A DNA stretch of 39,735 nucleotides from positions 1 through 39,735 of the forward strand of contig NZ_BPQM01000040.1 of assembly GCF_022179245.1 (NCBI RefSeq), given 5' to 3'. Under the pieces are notes generated by a model. The model did no database searches. It saw nothing but the letters and a program-made list of their open reading frames with translations, and was not told the DNA's origin. This document shows positions 17,578-26,165 of the stretch, piece after piece. Numbering within the stretch: the first letter of the stretch is position 1; the number at the start of each line of letters is the position of its first letter. The position numbers and the translations under genes are program-made. This DNA comes from Methylobacterium gregans. Its GTDB lineage: Bacteria; Pseudomonadota; Alphaproteobacteria; Rhizobiales; Beijerinckiaceae.

Positions 17578-17970
17578 ATGTACAAGGCAGAGACGCGCGG
17601 GATCAGCGTGACGGTCATGCCCCGTTTCGTCGAGGAGGAATCCTCTCCCGGCGAGAGCCGCTACTTCTTCGCCTACACGGTCGAGATCGTGAACAACGGC
17701 GCCGAACAGGTGCAGCTGCGCGCCCGGCACTGGCGCATCATCGACGGGCGCGGGGCCTGCCAGGAGGTGCGCGGCACCGGCGTCGTCGGCAAACAGCCGG
17801 TGCTGGAGCCTGGCGAGTCCTTCAGCTACACGAGCGGCTGCCCGCTCACGACGCCCGACGGCCTGATGGCCGGGACCTACACCATGGCGACGGTGGCCGG
17901 CGAGAGCTTCGAGGCTGAGATCCCCGCCTTCTCCCTCGACAGCCCGCACGTGCGCCGCAGCCTGCACTGA
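17578..17970 (+). CDS. apaG: ApaG (DUF525) protein
   Basis: A 130-aa protein of the ApaG/DUF525 fibronectin-III-like fold, historically linked to Co2+ resistance and Mg2+ efflux; the biochemical role is unsettled. Family motifs are present: RYFFAYTVEIVNNG, VQLRARHWRIIDGRG, EVRGTGVVGKQPVLEPGE (Gly-rich binding loop), FSYTSGCPLTTPDGLMAGTY and an acidic FEAEIPAFSLDSP. The ATG at 17578 gives MYKAETRGISV, the normal start. It lies 39 bases upstream of argE on the same strand, so probably cotranscribed with argE and speG. In related Rhizobiales apaG is found near argD-argF-hslO, and here it is about 4 kb from them. Confidence 0.93.
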   Translation: MYKAETRGISVTVMPRFVEEESSPGESRYFFAYTVEIVNNGAEQVQLRARHWRIIDGRGACQEVRGTGVVGKQPVLEPGESFSYTSGCPLTTPDGLMAGTYTMATVAGESFEAEIPAFSLDSPHVRRSLH

Positions 17971-18009
17971 GCCCGACCGCGGGCTCGAAGCCCGGAGGAA
18001 GGATGCCCC

Positions 18010-19176
18010 ATGCGGACCGGTGACCGGCTCGAGACGCTGGAGCTGCTCGCCCGCCTCGTCGCCTTCGATACCGAGAGCACCCAGTCGAATCTCGCGCTGG
18101 TCGCGTGGGTCTCGGACTACCTCGACGGCTGGGGCGTCCGGTTCGTGCGCGTGCCGAACGCGGCCGGCGACAAGGCCGCCCTCTTCGCGACCCTGGGCCC
18201 GGCGGTCGACGGCGGCGTCGTGCTCTCCGGCCACACCGACGTGGTGCCGGTGGCCGGCCAGAGCTGGAGCGCCGATCCCTTCACCCTGCGGGTCGTGGAC
18301 GGGCGGGCCTACGGCCGCGGCGCCGTCGACATGAAGGGTTTCTGCGCGCTGGCGCTGGCGGCCGTGCCCGATATGCTGGCGGCCGATCTGACGCGGCCGA
18401 TCCACATCCTGCTCTCCTACGACGAGGAGACCACCTGTCTCGGCGTCGTCGACACGATCGCGCGCTTCGGCCGCGACCTGCCGCGGCCCGGCGCCGTGAT
18501 CGTCGGCGAGCCGACGAACCTCGAGGTCGCCGACGCGCACAAGAGCGTGGTGACCTGCCTGACCACGGTGCACGGCCACGAGGCCCATTCCTCGAAGCCC
18601 ATGCTCGGCGCCAACGCCGTGATGGCGGCGGGCGATCTGGTCGCGGCGCTCAACGGCATCGCCGACGCGATGATCGCCCGGGGCGACGCTTCGGGCCGGT
18701 TCGATCCGCCCTTCTCGACGGTCCATGTCGGCACGATCCAGGGCGGCACGGCGCGCAACATCCTGCCGAAGGTCTGCAGCTTCAACTGGGAGTATCGCGG
18801 CCTGCCCGACCTCGATCCGACCGAGATTCCCGCCCTGTTCGGTGCGGCGGTCGAGCGCGTCACCGCCGAGCGGCTCAACCGCTACGGCGATTACGGGCGC
18901 ATCGAGACCCTGGAGGAGGTGGCGGTGCCGGGCCTCGCACCGGAACCCGGCTCCGAAGCCGAGCGGCTGGTCCTGCGGCTGGCCAAGCGCAACCGCACCG
19001 TCTCGGTGCCCTACGCCACCGAGGCCGGGCGCTTTCAGGCGGCCGGGATCCCGACCGTCGTGTGCGGTCCCGGTTCGATCGACCAGGCCCACCAGCCGGA
19101 CGAGTTCATCACGCTGGCAGCGCTCGCCGAGGGCGAAGCCTTCATGCGCCGCCTGATCACGGAGTGCTGCCGATGA
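18010..19176 (+). CDS. argE: Acetylornithine deacetylase ArgE
   Basis: Hydrolyses N2-acetylornithine to ornithine and acetate, the fifth step of the linear arginine pathway. The 388-aa protein is an M20 metallopeptidase-fold enzyme with the expected motifs: SGHTDVVPV (His75, Asp77), GRGAVDMKG (Asp107), YDEETTCLG (catalytic Glu139 and metal-ligand Glu140), GHEAHSSKP in the dimer domain, and EAGRFQ plus [14 protein letters not shown] at the end. A GGAGGAAGG ribosome site precedes the ATG at 18010; an ATG seven bases earlier is out of frame. Its stop overlaps the speG start (ATGA), so the two are translationally coupled. Confidence 0.93.
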   Translation: MRTGDRLETLELLARLVAFDTESTQSNLALVAWVSDYLDGWGVRFVRVPNAAGDKAALFATLGPAVDGGVVLSGHTDVVPVAGQSWSADPFTLRVVDGRAYGRGAVDMKGFCALALAAVPDMLAADLTRPIHILLSYDEETTCLGVVDTIARFGRDLPRPGAVIVGEPTNLEVADAHKSVVTCLTTVHGHEAHSSKPMLGANAVMAAGDLVAALNGIADAMIARGDASGRFDPPFSTVHVGTIQGGTARNILPKVCSFNWEYRGLPDLDPTEIPALFGAAVERVTAERLNRYGDYGRIETLEEVAVPGLAPEPGSEAERLVLRLAKRNRTVSVPYATEAGRFQAAGIPTVVCGPGSIDQAHQPDEFITLAALAEGEAFMRRLITECCR

Positions 19177-19736
19177 AGCCGCCGCCGGACCGGGTGAAGC
19201 TGCGTCCCCTGGAGCGCGAGGATCTGCTCTTCGTGCACCAGCTCAACAACAACGACAGCATCATGCGCTACTGGTTCGAGGAGGCCTACGAGTCCTTCGC
19301 CGAGCTGGCGCAGCTCTATGAGCGCAACATCCACAACCAGAGCGAGCGGCGCTTCATCATCGCCAACGACCGCGACGAGCGGGCCGGCATGGTGGAGCTC
19401 GTCGAGATCAACCACCTGCACCGGCGCTGCGAGTTCCAGATCGCCGTGCATCCGGGCTTCCAGGGACGCGGCTACGCCTGGCAGGCCACGCGCGTTGCGA
19501 TCGACTACGCCTTCAGCGTGCTCAACATCCACAAGCTCTACCTGCACGTGGACAAGGACAACCGGCGGGCCGCGCAGATCTACGAGCGCTGCGGCTTCCG
19601 TCCCGAGGGCGTGCTGAAGGACGAGTTCTTCATGAACGGCCGCTACCGCGACGCCGTGCGGATGTGCCTGTTCCAGCCGGAATACCTCGCCAGCCGCGGC
19701 AGCGGCGACATCGCCGAGCCGGTGCTGAAGACCTGA
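19173..19736 (+). CDS. speG: Spermidine N1-acetyltransferase SpeG
   Basis: A GNAT enzyme that transfers acetyl from acetyl-CoA to spermidine or spermine, limiting polyamine toxicity. The 187-aa sequence follows E. coli SpeG closely: [60 protein letters not shown], the acetyl-CoA loop [34 protein letters not shown] and [10 protein letters not shown]. The start overlaps the argE stop by 4 bases. This links ornithine production, the polyamine precursor step, with polyamine acetylation in one operon. Confidence 0.95.
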   Translation: MKPPPDRVKLRPLEREDLLFVHQLNNNDSIMRYWFEEAYESFAELAQLYERNIHNQSERRFIIANDRDERAGMVELVEINHLHRRCEFQIAVHPGFQGRGYAWQATRVAIDYAFSVLNIHKLYLHVDKDNRRAAQIYERCGFRPEGVLKDEFFMNGRYRDAVRMCLFQPEYLASRGSGDIAEPVLKT

Positions 19737-19744
19737 AAACGCGA

Positions 19745-19772
19745 GGGGAGGCACCGTTGCCGGCACCTCCCC
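19745..19772. terminator. Hairpin between convergent genes
   Basis: GGGGAGG / CCTCCCC (7 bp) encloses a 14-base partly pairing loop, 9 bases past the speG stop and 23 bases past the stop of the facing repeat-protein gene. On the minus strand TTTT occurs a few bases downstream. Probable shared terminator. Confidence 0.5.
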
Positions 19773-19794
19773 GTCGTCTCCGAACGTTTTCGGC

Positions 19795-21015
19795 TCAGTT
19801 GCGGCCGCCCATGCTGCCGCCGGCACCGCCCTCGCGGCCGGCGGCAGCACCGCCCTGCATGCCGCCCTGACGGCCGCCGGCATTCATGCCGCCGCGCTCG
19901 GCCCCGCCGCGGTTCTCGCCCATGCCGCGCTCACCCATGCCGCCGCGCTCGCTCCGGTCGGAGACGTTGCGCATGCCGCCATCGCGGCCGCCCTGCTCGC
20001 GCATGCCGGCGTTGCGGGCACCGTTCTGCTCGCGCGCCTCCGTCCCGGCGCGATCCCGGCCCTCGCGGCGCTCGGCGTCGCGGCCGAAGCCCCGCTCGCT
20101 GCGCTCCTCGCGGCCCGCCCGCACATCCGTGCGGCTGCGCTCGCTGAAGCCGGCATTGATGGTCCCGCCGCGGCGCTCGCTGGTGCTGACCGTCAGGCGG
20201 CGGTACTCGGGCGAGCCGTAGACGACGCGCTGGCCGCGCACCGTGACGTAGCGCTCGCGCGGACCGGTCTCGCGCACGCTGACGAGACGACGGTACTCCG
20301 GCGAGCCGTAGAGGACCCGCTGACCGCGGATCACCACGTAGCGCTCACGCGTGCCGCTCTTGACGCTGACGAGGCGACGGTACTCGGGCGAGCCGTAGAG
20401 GACGCGCTGGCCGCGGATCACGACGTAGCGCGCGCGCGGGCCGCTGCGGTGCTCGGTCACGATCAGACGGCGGTACTCGGGCGAGCCGTAGACCACCCGG
20501 CGGCCGCCGATGAAGACGTAGCGGCCCTCACGGCGGTAGCCGCCGTCGACCACGTTCGTGCGGCTGCGGATATCGGTGCGGGTGCTCACGTCAGTCCGGC
20601 CGCGGATATCGCTGCGCTCGCTGCGGCGCTCGTCGCGCGCGCCCCGCTCACCCCGCAGCTCACCCCGCTCGGCCCTGTCGCCGTCGCGGGTGCCACGGCC
20701 CTCGGCGCGTGCACCGTCCCGGCCCTCGCCGCGCTCGGCCGTTGCGCCGCGATCTGCACCCCCACGGCCGGCTTCGCCGCCGCGTGCCTCGCCGCTCCGC
20801 GCCTCGGCGCCCTGCCCCATCGCGCCGGAACCACGCTCCATGCCGCCGCGCTCCGCGCCGCCCCGCGCCTCGGCGCCACCGCCGGCCCGCATGCTCGATC
20901 CCGCCGCGCCGCCCCGCCCGGCGCCCGCCTCGCCGCCGGCAGTGCCGGCCGCGTTCTGCGCGTAGACCGAAGTGCTGAACAGAAGGGCCGCGAGGCCCAC
21001 CGCGATCTTGTTCAT
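19795..21015 (-). CDS. Secreted R/G/E-rich protein with four YGSPEYRR repeats
   Basis: A 406-aa exported protein with a signal peptide (MNKIAVGLAALLFSTSVYAQ, cleavage after YAQ or just before). Residues 20-160 are low-complexity Gly/Arg/Glu/Ala, with RTDI/RTDV-type tetrads near 138-152. Residues 165-283 are four tandem repeats of 29-31 residues, each RYVxIxGQRVxYGSPEYRRL. Residues 284-406 return to R/G/E/M-rich low complexity. There are no cysteines. Each repeat looks like a short beta hairpin, so the array may form a beta solenoid or surface strip carrying charged flanks. No named family is recognised. A GGAGG ribosome site precedes the ATG, and an EcfG-like promoter lies at 21048-21073. Confidence 0.8.
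   Translation of the reverse strand: MNKIAVGLAALLFSTSVYAQNAAGTAGGEAGAGRGGAAGSSMRAGGGAEARGGAERGGMERGSGAMGQGAEARSGEARGGEAGRGGADRGATAERGEGRDGARAEGRGTRDGDRAERGELRGERGARDERRSERSDIRGRTDVSTRTDIRSRTNVVDGGYRREGRYVFIGGRRVVYGSPEYRRLIVTEHRSGPRARYVVIRGQRVLYGSPEYRRLVSVKSGTRERYVVIRGQRVLYGSPEYRRLVSVRETGPRERYVTVRGQRVVYGSPEYRRLTVSTSERRGGTINAGFSERSRTDVRAGREERSERGFGRDAERREGRDRAGTEAREQNGARNAGMREQGGRDGGMRNVSDRSERGGMGERGMGENRGGAERGGMNAGGRQGGMQGGAAAGREGGAGGSMGGRN
20173..20523 (-). repeat. Four tandem YGSPEYRR coding repeats
   Basis: Protein repeats at residues 165-195, 196-224, 225-254 and 255-281 share the core YGSPEYRRL. The two central copies are nearly identical at the DNA level (CGGTACTCGGGCGAGCCGTA recurs on the plus strand), which marks recent internal duplication. 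Confidence 0.85.
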
Positions 21016-21047
21016 CGTGTTTCCTCCGGAATTCTAAGACGCCTCGA

Positions 21048-21073
21048 AACGTCGCAGATCCCGAAAGGGTTCA
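21048..21073 (-). promoter_or_regulatory. Possible EcfG (general stress) promoter
   Basis: On the minus strand TGAAC, 17 bases, CGTT lies 33 bases upstream of the repeat-protein start. The alphaproteobacterial sigma-EcfG consensus is GGAAC, 16-17 bases, CGTT, so there is one mismatch in the -35 element. Confidence 0.35.
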
Positions 21074-21159
21074 CACGAAAAGTGAGCGTGTCGTGCCGGC
21101 CTACAAACTGATGGACGGCCCAGCCTGAGCTTCGCGAAAGCTTGGCCATTCGCGGCCTG

Positions 21160-22179
21160 TTACTGGGTTGGGCGCGCCTCGATCTCGCGCTCGACCTCGG
21201 CCGGGTCCAGGGCGTAGCGGCGCGAGCAGAACTCGCAGGTGATCACGATGCGGCCGTCATCGGCCACCATGTCGCGCCGGTCCTCCGGCGTGAAGGAGCG
21301 GATCATGCCCATGACCCGCTCGCGCGAGCAGCGGCAGGTCTCGCGCACCGCCTGCGCCTCGAACACCCGCACGCCGCGCTCGTGGAACAGGCGATAGAGC
21401 AGGCGCTCGCTGGACAGGTTCGGGTCGACGAGCTCGTGGTCCTCGACCGTGCCGGTGAGCGAGCGGGCCTCGACCCAGGCGTCGTCCTCGGGCGCGCCCT
21501 CCCCGAGATGCGCGTGGCCCTCCGGGATGTCGCCCGGCGGCAGGTCGGCGAGCCGCGCGCGATCGACGGACTGGGGCAGAAACTGCACGAGCAGGCCGCC
21601 CGCGCGCCAGCGGCCGGCGCCGTCCTCGAAGGCCTCGGCCACCGCGAGCCGGACCTGGGTCGGGATCTGCTCGGACTGGCGGAAATACTGGTGCGCCGCC
21701 TCCTCGAAGCTCTGGCCCTCCAACGCGACGACGCCCTGGTAGCGGCTGGCCGCCGAGCCCTGATCGATCGTCATCGCGAGGTGGCCGGTGCCGACGAGGT
21801 CGGCCGTCCTGAGCGGGCCGCTGCCGAGCGCGGCCACCCGCTCCGCGTCGAAGCGGGCGGTGGCGCGGAGCCGATCCGGCGCCTCGAAATCCACCACGAT
21901 CATCGCGACCGGACCGTCGGTCTTGGTCTGGAGCTGGAAACGGCCCTCGAATTTCAGCGAGGAGCCGAGCAGCACGGTCAGCGCCGCCGCCTCGCCGATG
22001 AGCCGCGCGACCGGGTCCGGGTAACCGTGGCGGCGCAGGATGGTGTCGACGGAGGGGCCGAGCCGCACCGCGCGCCCGCGCACGTCGAGGGCCTCGACCG
22101 AGAAGGGCAGCACGGCATCGTCGCCGCCCGCGTGGCCGTTCTGGTGGATGTCGTGGGTGGGCTCTGTTCCGGAGGTCAT
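21160..22179 (-). CDS. hslO: Redox-regulated chaperone Hsp33
   Basis: A holdase chaperone activated by oxidation, protecting unfolded proteins in the cytoplasm during oxidative stress. The 339-aa protein has the redox zinc site near its C-terminus: Cys282-x-Cys284 (ETCRCSRERV) and Cys315-x2-Cys318 (ITCEFCSRRY). The N-terminal substrate domain has RLIGEAAALTVLLGSSLKFE and DRLRATARFD. It begins with about 25 extra polar residues. It is the last gene of the argD-argF-hslO series on this strand, 187 bases after argF, an order common in Rhizobiales. Confidence 0.95.
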   Translation of the reverse strand: MTSGTEPTHDIHQNGHAGGDDAVLPFSVEALDVRGRAVRLGPSVDTILRRHGYPDPVARLIGEAAALTVLLGSSLKFEGRFQLQTKTDGPVAMIVVDFEAPDRLRATARFDAERVAALGSGPLRTADLVGTGHLAMTIDQGSAASRYQGVVALEGQSFEEAAHQYFRQSEQIPTQVRLAVAEAFEDGAGRWRAGGLLVQFLPQSVDRARLADLPPGDIPEGHAHLGEGAPEDDAWVEARSLTGTVEDHELVDPNLSSERLLYRLFHERGVRVFEAQAVRETCRCSRERVMGMIRSFTPEDRRDMVADDGRIVITCEFCSRRYALDPAEVEREIEARPTQ

Positions 22180-22290
22180 GCCTGCTCCGCGGCTTCGTCG
22201 GCCCGGCGCGCGGCCGCCCGCCGGAAGGGGGCTTAGGGGTCAGCGCGTCGCGGGGCCGGGGGATCGGGAACGGGCGCGAGGCCCGCTGTA

Positions 22291-22355
22291 CCCCATATGG
22301 GGCCACGTCGGGATTTTCGCGAGAGCGGCGCTCGCCTCCCCCGTAGAGGGGGAGG
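22291..22355. repeat. Palindrome and hairpin between argF and hslO
   Basis: Two structures lie in this gap: a perfect 12-bp palindrome CCCCATATGGGG at 22291-22302, and an 8-bp hairpin CCTCCCCC-GTAGA-GGGGGAGG at 22335-22355, which begins 12 bases past the argF stop. The hairpin could end or attenuate transcription, or belong to a dispersed intergenic repeat family. No T run follows it. Confidence 0.5.
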
Positions 22356-22366
22356 GTTGATGAGCT

Positions 22367-23347
22367 TCAGAGCCCGTTCGCCCGGAGGCACCAGGCCAGC
22401 ACGCCCTTCTGGGCGTGCAGGCGGTTCTCGGCCTCGTCGAACACCACCGATTGCGGGCCGTCCATGATCTCGGCCGTCACCTCCTCGCCGCGGTGGGCGG
22501 GCAGGCAGTGCATGAAGATCGCGTCCTTGGCCGCTGCCGCCATCAGCTTGGCGTTGACCTGATAGGGCGAGAGCAGGTTGTGGCGGTGCTCGCCGTCGTC
22601 GTCGCCCATCGAGACCCAGCAATCGGTCACCACGGCGTCGGCTCCGTCCACCGCCGCGAAGGCATCGGTGGTGAGGTTGACCCGCGCGCCCTCGGCCTTG
22701 GCCCAGGCCATCACGGAGGCGGGTGGGGCGAGCTCCGGCGGGGCGGCGACGTTGAGGGTGAAGTCGAAGCGCGCGGCGGCGTGGACCCAGCTCGCCAGCA
22801 CGTTGTTGCCGTCGCCCGACCACGCCACGGTGCGGCCCTGGATCGGCCCGCGATGCTCCTCGAAGGTCAGGAGGTCGGCCATGATCTGGCACGGATGCGA
22901 GACCTTGGTGAGCGCGTTGATCACCGGCACGGTGGCGTTCTCGGCGAGCTCCAGCATCAGCCCGTGGTCGAGGATGCGGATCATGATTGCGTCGACGAAG
23001 CGGGAAAGCACCTGCGCGGTGTCGCCGATGGTCTCGCCGCGGCCGAGCTGCATCTCGCTGCCCGTCAGCATCAGGGTCTCGCCGCCGAGCTCGCGCATGG
23101 CGACGTCGAAGGAGACGCGGGTGCGGGTCGAGGGCCGGTCGAACACCATGCCGAGATACTTGCCGGCGAGCGGGCGCTCGGCGGGGGGCTCGCCCCGGCG
23201 GCGACGCGCCTTCATGGCGGCGCTGGCGTCGAGCACGGCGCGCAACGTCTCCGCCGACAGGTCCTTCAGGTCGAGGAAGTGGCGCGGGCCGGCACCGTCA
23301 GCGGGAACCGAGGGGGCGGCCTTCCGGCCGTTCGTCTGGGCAATCAT
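22367..23347 (-). CDS. argF: Ornithine carbamoyltransferase ArgF
   Basis: Forms citrulline from ornithine and carbamoyl phosphate, the sixth step of arginine biosynthesis. The 326-aa protein has the carbamoyl-phosphate loop STRTR (73-77), HPCQ at 151-154, WVSMGDD (244-250) and [11 protein letters not shown] (280-290) for ornithine binding and catalysis. About 20 extra N-terminal residues precede the usual HFLDLKDLS start. It is the anabolic type and probably forms a trimer. It follows argD after 121 bases that contain two strong hairpins, so its expression may be uncoupled in part from argD. Confidence 0.96.
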   Translation of the reverse strand: MIAQTNGRKAAPSVPADGAGPRHFLDLKDLSAETLRAVLDASAAMKARRRRGEPPAERPLAGKYLGMVFDRPSTRTRVSFDVAMRELGGETLMLTGSEMQLGRGETIGDTAQVLSRFVDAIMIRILDHGLMLELAENATVPVINALTKVSHPCQIMADLLTFEEHRGPIQGRTVAWSGDGNNVLASWVHAAARFDFTLNVAAPPELAPPASVMAWAKAEGARVNLTTDAFAAVDGADAVVTDCWVSMGDDDGEHRHNLLSPYQVNAKLMAAAAKDAIFMHCLPAHRGEEVTAEIMDGPQSVVFDEAENRLHAQKGVLAWCLRANGL

Positions 23348-23372
23348 CTCACACGTCGTTTCTCATCATCAG

Positions 23373-23458
23373 CGCACGGGGTCCTGACCCCGTGCGATCC
23401 GGCGCATCGGCGCCGACGCGCGGTCGCGCTTGCACCGGGCGGACCACAATCCGCCCGG
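23373..23458 (-). promoter_or_regulatory. Two strong hairpins in argD-argF spacer
   Basis: A 9-bp stem CCGGGCGGA / TCCGCCCGG (6-base loop, 23435-23458) begins 10 bases past the argD stop. An 11-bp stem CGCACGGGGTC / GACCCCGTGCG (2-base loop, 23373-23396) ends 25 bases before the argF start. They could be processing, stabilising or attenuating structures. Neither is followed by a T run. Confidence 0.5.
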
Positions 23459-23468
23459 CGGGATGTCG

Positions 23469-24662
23469 TCACTCGGCCGCGCCGCGCAGCGCACCGTCGA
23501 AGTTCGAGGCGGCGGCCTCCAGGCACGCGACCGCCCGCGCCACGTCGTCCTCCGTGACGATCAGCGGAGGCAGGAGTCGGACCACATTGTCGCCGGCCGG
23601 GATCACCAGGAGGTGCTCGGCGCGGGCGGCGGCCGCGAAGTCGGTGTTCGGCACGGCGAGCTTGAGGCCGAGCATCAGTCCCTCGCCGCGGATCTCCCGG
23701 ACGACGCCCGGGTGGCGGTCCATCAGGGCGGCGAGCTTCTGCTTCAGGCTGAGCGCCGTACGGTTGACCTGCTCCAGAAAGCCCGGGGCCAGCACCACGT
23801 CGAGCACGGCGTTGCCCACCGCCATGGCGAGCGGGTTGCCGCCGAAGGTGGTGCCGTGCGAGCCCGGCACCATGCCGCGCGCGGCCTCCTTGGTGGCGAG
23901 GCAGACGCCGAGCGGGAAGCCGCCGCCGATGCCCTTGGCCGCGCTCATGATGTCGGGGGTCACGCCCGACCACTCGTGCGCGAAGAGCTTGCCGGTGCGG
24001 CCCACCCCGGTCTGGACCTCGTCCATGATCAACAGGAGGCCGTGCCGGTCGCAGAGCGCGCGCAGGTGCCGCAGCTCCGCGTGGGGCACCACGCGCACGC
24101 CGCCCTCGCCCTGGATCGGCTCGATCATCAGCGCGGCGGTCTCGGGCGTGATGGCGGCTTCCAGCGCCGCCATGTCGCCGGCCGGCACCTGGTCGAAGCC
24201 GTCCACCTTCGGGCCGAAGCCCTCGATGTACTTCTGCTGGCCCCCCGCCGCTATGGTCGCGAGCGTGCGGCCGTGGAAGGCACCCTCGAAGGTGACGATC
24301 CGGAACCGCTCCGGATGGCCGCCCTCCGCGTGGTACTTGCGCGCCATCTTGATGGCCGCCTCGTTCGCCTCGGCGCCCGAGTTGCAGAAGAAGGCGATGT
24401 CGGCGAACGTCGCGTCGACCAGCCGCTGGCCCAGCCGCTCGCCCTCCGGGATCTCGTAGAGGTTCGAGACGTGCCAGACCTTCTGCGCCTGCTCGGTGAG
24501 CGCGGCGACGAGGTGCGGGTGGGCGTGGCCGAGCGCGTTCACGGCGACGCCCGCGCCGAAATCAAGATATCGCTCGCCGCCGCGCGCAACCAGCCACGCG
24601 CCCTCGCCGCGCTCGAACGCGATCGGGGCCCGCACATAGTTCGGCAGAAGGACGGACGTCAT
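23469..24662 (-). CDS. argD: Acetylornithine aminotransferase ArgD
   Basis: A class III PLP aminotransferase converting N-acetylglutamate semialdehyde to N2-acetylornithine (and often succinyldiaminopimelate in lysine synthesis). The 397-aa protein shows [17 protein letters not shown] (94-109), FEGAFHGRT (125-133), EPIQGEGG (181-188), [12 protein letters not shown] with Asp214, and the PLP lysine Lys243 in [23 protein letters not shown] follows, as expected. The start begins [14 protein letters not shown], with AGGAG about 9 bases upstream. It heads the argD-argF-hslO series and has a recognisable sigma-70 promoter and hairpin leader. Confidence 0.95.
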   Translation of the reverse strand: MTSVLLPNYVRAPIAFERGEGAWLVARGGERYLDFGAGVAVNALGHAHPHLVAALTEQAQKVWHVSNLYEIPEGERLGQRLVDATFADIAFFCNSGAEANEAAIKMARKYHAEGGHPERFRIVTFEGAFHGRTLATIAAGGQQKYIEGFGPKVDGFDQVPAGDMAALEAAITPETAALMIEPIQGEGGVRVVPHAELRHLRALCDRHGLLLIMDEVQTGVGRTGKLFAHEWSGVTPDIMSAAKGIGGGFPLGVCLATKEAARGMVPGSHGTTFGGNPLAMAVGNAVLDVVLAPGFLEQVNRTALSLKQKLAALMDRHPGVVREIRGEGLMLGLKLAVPNTDFAAAARAEHLLVIPAGDNVVRLLPPLIVTEDDVARAVACLEAAASNFDGALRGAAE

Positions 24663-24740
24663 GGGTCCCAGCTCCTGTGTCCGGCGCGCGGCGCGGGCCC
24701 CCAGGCCGCCACGGCCTCGAGTACCCGCCCAGAAATGAAA

Positions 24741-24802
24741 GTGCCGCCTCGTCACCGGGGCGGCACGCGCGCGATTACTATGAAACAGCGGTCCTCTGTC
24801 AA
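24741..24802 (-). promoter_or_regulatory. argD promoter with 5'-terminal hairpin leader
   Basis: On the minus strand TTGACA (24802-24797), 16 bases, TAGTAA (24780-24775) makes a strong sigma-70-type promoter. The expected transcript start is near 24768. Directly after it come GTGCCGCC / GGCGGCAC (8-bp stem, 24766-24741, 10-base loop) and then TTTCATTTCT, which has the form of an intrinsic terminator or attenuator in the leader of argD. Confidence 0.6.
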
Positions 24803-24933
24803 TGATTTGACGGGCTGGCCGGCCATGCGGGATGGATTCCCGGGGCCCCGCGCGGGTTCCCGCCGCCCCCTTGCGCGGCCCGCCGCCCCTGTGCTCAGAC
24901 CCCGCCGGACGGATCGTCGCGAAGGGAATCAGC

Positions 24934-25407
24934 ATGAGCTCGATCAAGGAACGCCTGCAGGCGCTCGGCCTCACCCTGCCGAAGGCGGCCGCGCCCGTGG
25001 CGAACTACGTGCCCTTCGTGCGCACGGGCAACCTCGTGGTGATCTCCGGCCAGATCTGCTTCGGCCCGGACGGCAAGCTCGCGCCCGAGCACACGGGCAA
25101 GCTCGGCGACACCGTCTCGGACGCGGCGGGCATCGCGGCGGCCCGGCTCTGCGCGCTCAACGTCCTGGCCCAGCTCGAAGCGGCGGTGGGCGACCTCGAC
25201 CACGCGGTCGAGCGGTGCGTGCGGCTCGGCGGCTTCATCAACGCGGTGCCCACCTTCGCGGGGCTGGCGCCGATCATGAACGGCGCCTCCGACCTGATGG
25301 TGGAACTCCTCGGCGACCGCGGCCGCCACGCCCGCTCGACCGTCGGCGTCGCCGAACTGCCCCTCGACGCCGCGGTCGAGGTCGAGGCGATGTTCGCGGT
25401 GCGCTGA
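24934..25407 (+). CDS. RidA (YjgF/Rid) family protein
   Basis: A 157-aa protein of the Rid family, whose RidA members hydrolyse reactive enamine/imine intermediates of amino-acid metabolism. It matches the longer subgroup with an N-terminal helix ([20 protein letters not shown]). [40 protein letters not shown] and a C-terminal [20 protein letters not shown] follow. The subgroup's arginine is placed at HARSTVG as in active RidA proteins, but activity in this branch is not established. An AAGGGA element precedes the ATG. The stop shares its last base with the next start (TGATG), so it is translationally coupled to the phosphodiesterase. Confidence 0.9.
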   Translation: MSSIKERLQALGLTLPKAAAPVANYVPFVRTGNLVVISGQICFGPDGKLAPEHTGKLGDTVSDAAGIAAARLCALNVLAQLEAAVGDLDHAVERCVRLGGFINAVPTFAGLAPIMNGASDLMVELLGDRGRHARSTVGVAELPLDAAVEVEAMFAVR

Positions 25408-26156
25408 TGCGGGCCCCCGCCTGGCTGACGGCGCGGCCGATCGCCCACCGCGGCCTGCACGACCGGGCGGCGGGGATCCTCGAGAACACGCTGGCGGCGG
25501 CCCGCGCCGCGGTCGCGCGGGGCTTCGCGATCGAGTGCGACGTGCAGCTCACCGCCGACGGCGAGGCGGTGGTGTTCCACGACTTCGCCCTCGGGCGCCT
25601 GACGGAGCGGAGCGAGCCGGTAGACAGCCTGTCGGCCGCCGAGCTCGCGCGCCTCACGGTCGCGGGAACGGCCGAGACGATCACCCCCCTGCCCGCCTTC
25701 CTCGCGGCGATCGGGGGCGCCGTGCCGCTGGTCGTCGAGATCAAGTCCCGCTTCGACGGCGACCTCGCGCTCGCGCGGCGCGTCGCCCAGACCGTGTCCG
25801 GCTACGCCGGCCCGCTCGCGCTCAAGTCCTTCGACCCGCGCGTGGTGGCGGCGCTCGGCGGCCTCGTGCCGGAGCGGATCCCGCGCGGGATCGTGGCCGA
25901 GTCGACGCAGGACGACCCCGCCTACGCCGCCCTGCCCGAGAGCGAGCGGCGCGCGCTGGCGAACCTCCTGCACATCGGCGAGACCCGGCCCGACTTCCTG
26001 TCCTGGCGCGTCGACGACCTGCCCTGCGCCGCGACGCATCTCGGGCGCCTCCTCGGCCACCTGCCGGTGATGGCCTGGACGGTGCGGACGCCCGAGCAGC
26101 GGGCACGGGCCGAGGCCCACGCCGACCAGATGGTGTTCGAGGGCTTCCTGCCCTGA
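25407..26156 (+). CDS. Glycerophosphodiester phosphodiesterase
   Basis: Hydrolyses glycerophosphodiesters to glycerol-3-phosphate and an alcohol. The 249-aa cytoplasmic protein (no signal peptide) has the GDPD catalytic set: IAHRG with His14 and Arg15, LENT with Glu26, ECDVQLTADG with Glu43 and Asp45, and FHD with His58. VVEIKSR follows as the next metal-site segment, and TVRTPEQRA near the end. It overlaps the Rid gene by one base and converges on the GMC dehydrogenase with 9 bases between the stops. It is of the UgpQ-like cytosolic type, probably supplying glycerol-3-phosphate from phospholipid turnover. Confidence 0.92.
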   Translation: MRAPAWLTARPIAHRGLHDRAAGILENTLAAARAAVARGFAIECDVQLTADGEAVVFHDFALGRLTERSEPVDSLSAAELARLTVAGTAETITPLPAFLAAIGGAVPLVVEIKSRFDGDLALARRVAQTVSGYAGPLALKSFDPRVVAALGGLVPERIPRGIVAESTQDDPAYAALPESERRALANLLHIGETRPDFLSWRVDDLPCAATHLGRLLGHLPVMAWTVRTPEQRARAEAHADQMVFEGFLP

Positions 26157-26165
26157 GGGGTCGGC

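Noticed and set aside
23430..25406. Very long plus-strand open frame running into the glycerophosphodiester phosphodiesterase gene
   Set aside because: Upstream of 25407 the translation is compositionally biased with no domain and lies opposite argD and across the Rid gene. Only the part from 25407 is a real gene.
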